A stretch of DNA of 64,000 nt, taken from assembly GCA_963969345.1 (NCBI GenBank), contig OZ017770.1, positions 4,969,246 through 5,033,245 of the forward strand, in the 5' to 3' direction. Shown one piece after another: positions 61,484 to 64,000 of this stretch (positions are counted from its first letter, which is position 1; each line of letters opens with the position of its first letter). Under the pieces are notes generated by a model. That model was not told the origin of the DNA and ran no database searches. It saw nothing but the letters and a program-made list of their open reading frames with translations. Position numbers and translations under genes: made by a program. This DNA comes from Turbatrix aceti. Taxonomy: Eukaryota; Nematoda; Chromadorea; Rhabditida; Panagrolaimidae.

Positions 61484-64000
61484 CGTTTGCTTATATGGCG
61501 TTAATCATTGATTGAGCTTGGTTCAACAAAATATGATGAAAACCCTTATTTGCGAAGAAAACTCGTTTTTCCAAAAGTTTGAACGCATCCATAGTCACTG
61601 CTGCTGTCACATGGAACATGTGTTACCACGACGTATCCTCTATTCTTTCAGTCAGATGCTCTTCATATTCATAGTTTTTGTCTATCGCGACCGCCCAAAA
61701 CGTGACAGTCTTGCCCTTTACTTTGTAATTTTTTCCGCGCTTGTCTTTTTGTTGCACTACCCTACTGGGCATTCCGGTTGAAGCACAAAGGACGGTTGAA
61801 AGTAGACACATTCATTAAGTCATACGTAGTTTTATGGTCGTCATTCTGATCAGAGAAGTATCAAGCTACCTAACACTTGCCTTGCACGTGCAATAAGTAG
61901 TCCACTACACACCATTCGTCTGGGTAGTACCATTAGTGAGAAATTCACGGAGTACGCACTCACTCGTGGAGTACTGGGCTTTCACCGTGTTTTTGTTTAT
62001 TGCTTTTTTCGTTCTTGTGACTTTTTTTTCTTCTTGTTTTTGTGTTGTTTTGTTCAGCAACGCGTTCGTTCACTCGATGTCTTATGTCAGTGCATGATCA
62101 GCTTTTGGTAAGGCTATTATTTTTCCATTTTTGTTCACTTTGATACTTTCATATGATCCTGTGGTATAAATTTTTTTTTGTCGATGAGTATACAGGAACT
62201 GCGGTGCGCTGTAACGCATTTGTCTCTTAACCAAACACTGGCGAACTGTTTTGTGTATAACGTGTAAAGCTTTTTTTAACTCCAAAGTTTTGTTTTTAAC
62301 ATAAACAATCGATGTGAAACTTTTTTTGAGGACTGGTAAAATAGCCAGTGGCGGGCGACACAATATAATTAGTTTTTTTGGTCGCACAATGACGCTGACA
62401 AAACTGTGATGCTCTCTATCAGCTGATGCATACAGCCCAGCACGGAGACAAAGCCGCTGCGAATTTTGAACTCGACTAGCAGTATTATTTCTCTTTAAAA
62501 AGGTCTTGAGCTTTTCTAAATACATTTTTGCAAAGTAGCACGAATGCGAGCTGCTAACCACTTTATTTCTGACCTGCGTTTTGCTTTCCGTGAGTTGCGC
62601 AATGTGATGCTGTCTTATCTAGGGCAAAGGTCAAATTATGGTGTATGCGTTAAAAAAATGGCTTCGTTTTGTTTCCCAAAAAATCTGCTCTTGCTCGTTT
62701 GTTCTTTGCCTTTGCTCCATGATGATGACCTAGTCGTTGCAGGATGCCTGCTATACGAATTGAGAGAGAGCGGTGTGCGCAGACGGCATGGCACACCAAT
62801 GCTCTCGCCCGAGCTGTTGGGTGCAGCATTGTTTTTCAAACAGTGCTTTTTGCTAGACATTGATTTTTTGCAATACGCAATATCGACATTTCAGACAAAG
62901 TGTGCAGCGTTGCGGCTGAAATTGTTTTTTTTATGTATTCGAAATTTAATTTCCGTGTTAACAGAACAGCATTCGATAATCGATGATGTCTGGTTTCTCT
63001 ACAGCATGGTCACATTGCCCTTGCGGCTGACTGTGTACGTACTCAGTGAACACAAAACCTTTAAAATGGTTACATAATTTTAACTCGATTGGTTATTTTG
63101 AAAAATAATAGTAGTAGCTGTCTGTCGCTTCCTGTCTGCCCCCCCCCCTCAGCTGACTGTCTTTTTATTGGGACTGGGGTGGTGAAGGAGAGAGCTCTGT
63201 GAACTCGACGTATGCTGCACAAAACTGCCTTTGGCTTACGCGCTTACTACACACAGGACTGCAGGCTGTTAGTCTGCAAGCGACCCATCTGAAAGCTATG
63301 TCTTGCTTTATTCCACGCCTGACTCTGTTCCCCGTTTGTTCTTGCCTCGGCGGGGTGTGTGCCGGGGCTTCACGAGTCTTGGATAATTTTTGGTTTTGGT
63401 TACCCTGGTGTAAAACACTTTTTTTTTGTGCATATTTCATCATAAGTGCACAATTTGTTGTCATGCATGTAAGAACAGGGTGTTTATTGCGCAATATCGC
63501 AGTTCATGTGATATCTGGCTTTGTGCGCGGAGAGATTGATAGCCGATATCTCCATGCATCAGCCTCTTTTCCCCTCCTTTGTTTCACGTCTGAGTCTGGT
63601 CCCTACTGACATTTTTTTTCGAATAATGGCCGCTGTCTGCGATAAATATCGAATGCTCACATGAGTTCCTTTTTACGCTTCAAGGTCACTTTCGATATTT
63701 TTTACTTTGCTATTCTATCTGTTCCTTTCGTAACTCAGAAAGCGTTTATTTGTAGTTATGTTTTTGTGTTTTTTTGTCACATGAAAAATTGGTTTGGCTG
63801 AGAAAAAATGATTACACACTTTGTGCGCACCGTGATTTTTTCATCATTCGAGGTGTTACTTTCGCGTACTTTTTTTGTTCGTTGCTCGGTTTAAAAAGGA
63901 CGTAATTTCTTTCAGGTGTCAAACTTTTGTACATTTTTTTATGAATGCCCAACACCAATGTATAAATTTAGTGAGTTTTACAGACTTTTGTTTTTTAAAG
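61484..64000. other. no supportable gene to the right edge
   Basis: Long pyrimidine-rich stretches on the plus strand give a few open frames (the longest 177 codons, 62544-63077), but none has a motif, a coding-like composition or splice partners. A C run lies near 63140-63148. Confidence 0.45.

Noticed and set aside
62544..63077. 177-codon open frame on the plus strand
   Set aside because: The product is rich in Leu, Phe and Cys as expected from T-rich DNA, with no motif, no splice partner and no polyadenylation context. Treated as chance.

Overview
The window is animal nuclear DNA with a compact gene layout. Every confidently modelled gene is split by short introns, mostly 42-60 bases, with GTRAGT-like donors and T-rich CAG/TAG acceptors. 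The genes are metazoan: an UNC-31/CAPS secretion factor, an IQSEC-type Arf exchange factor, a Pygopus-like PHD protein, a mitochondrial EF-Tu and others. Small introns, a divergent EF-Tu with a short C-terminal tail and closely spaced same-strand genes suggest a nematode or a similarly compact ecdysozoan. The species cannot be fixed from the sequence. All exon models below were joined by eye; for each main gene the summed coding length is a multiple of three.

Layout, left to right. 1-1.7 kb: the 3' end of a Ty3/gypsy-type retrotransposon (integrase tail, polypurine tract, LTR), followed directly by broken pol sequence. 1.8-2.2 kb: a small cysteine-containing gene. 3.3-12.5 kb: a large, almost perfect palindrome of two 3.79 kb inverted arms around a 1.6 kb spacer. 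Each arm carries a complete mitochondrial tRNA 2-thiouridylase gene, a small basic protein gene, decayed exon-like sequence and a paralogue of the 1.8 kb gene. 12.7-14.3 kb: Pygopus-like PHD protein. 17.1-19.3 kb: a PTP-PEST-type tyrosine phosphatase and ATP synthase subunit c, divergently transcribed. 19.8-24.5 kb: IQSEC. 27.2-28.6 kb: mitochondrial EF-Tu. 29.0-35.6 kb: UNC-31/CAPS. 39.7-43.2 kb: an unrecognised Ser/Pro-rich protein with a C-terminal coiled coil. 46.2-47.5 kb: a 5'-truncated LINE with a clear target-site duplication. 47.7-53.7 kb: three same-strand genes (ZIP metal transporter, SLC22-like transporter, selenium-binding/methanethiol-oxidase-like protein). 55.2-60.7 kb: a 1605-residue SAXO-like microtubule protein built of about forty 35-residue repeats. 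60.8-61.5 kb: a small secreted or luminal protein. The last 2.5 kb has no supportable gene.

Three genes serve mitochondria (tRNA thiolation, EF-Tu, ATP synthase c) and two serve membrane traffic (IQSEC, CAPS), but nothing suggests they form one pathway. The most unusual features are the palindrome, with a second intact thiouridylase copy moved behind another gene, and the repeat-expanded SAXO-like protein. Also notable are a selenium-binding-type protein that has lost residues at its expected metal sites, and two GC-AG introns in that same gene.
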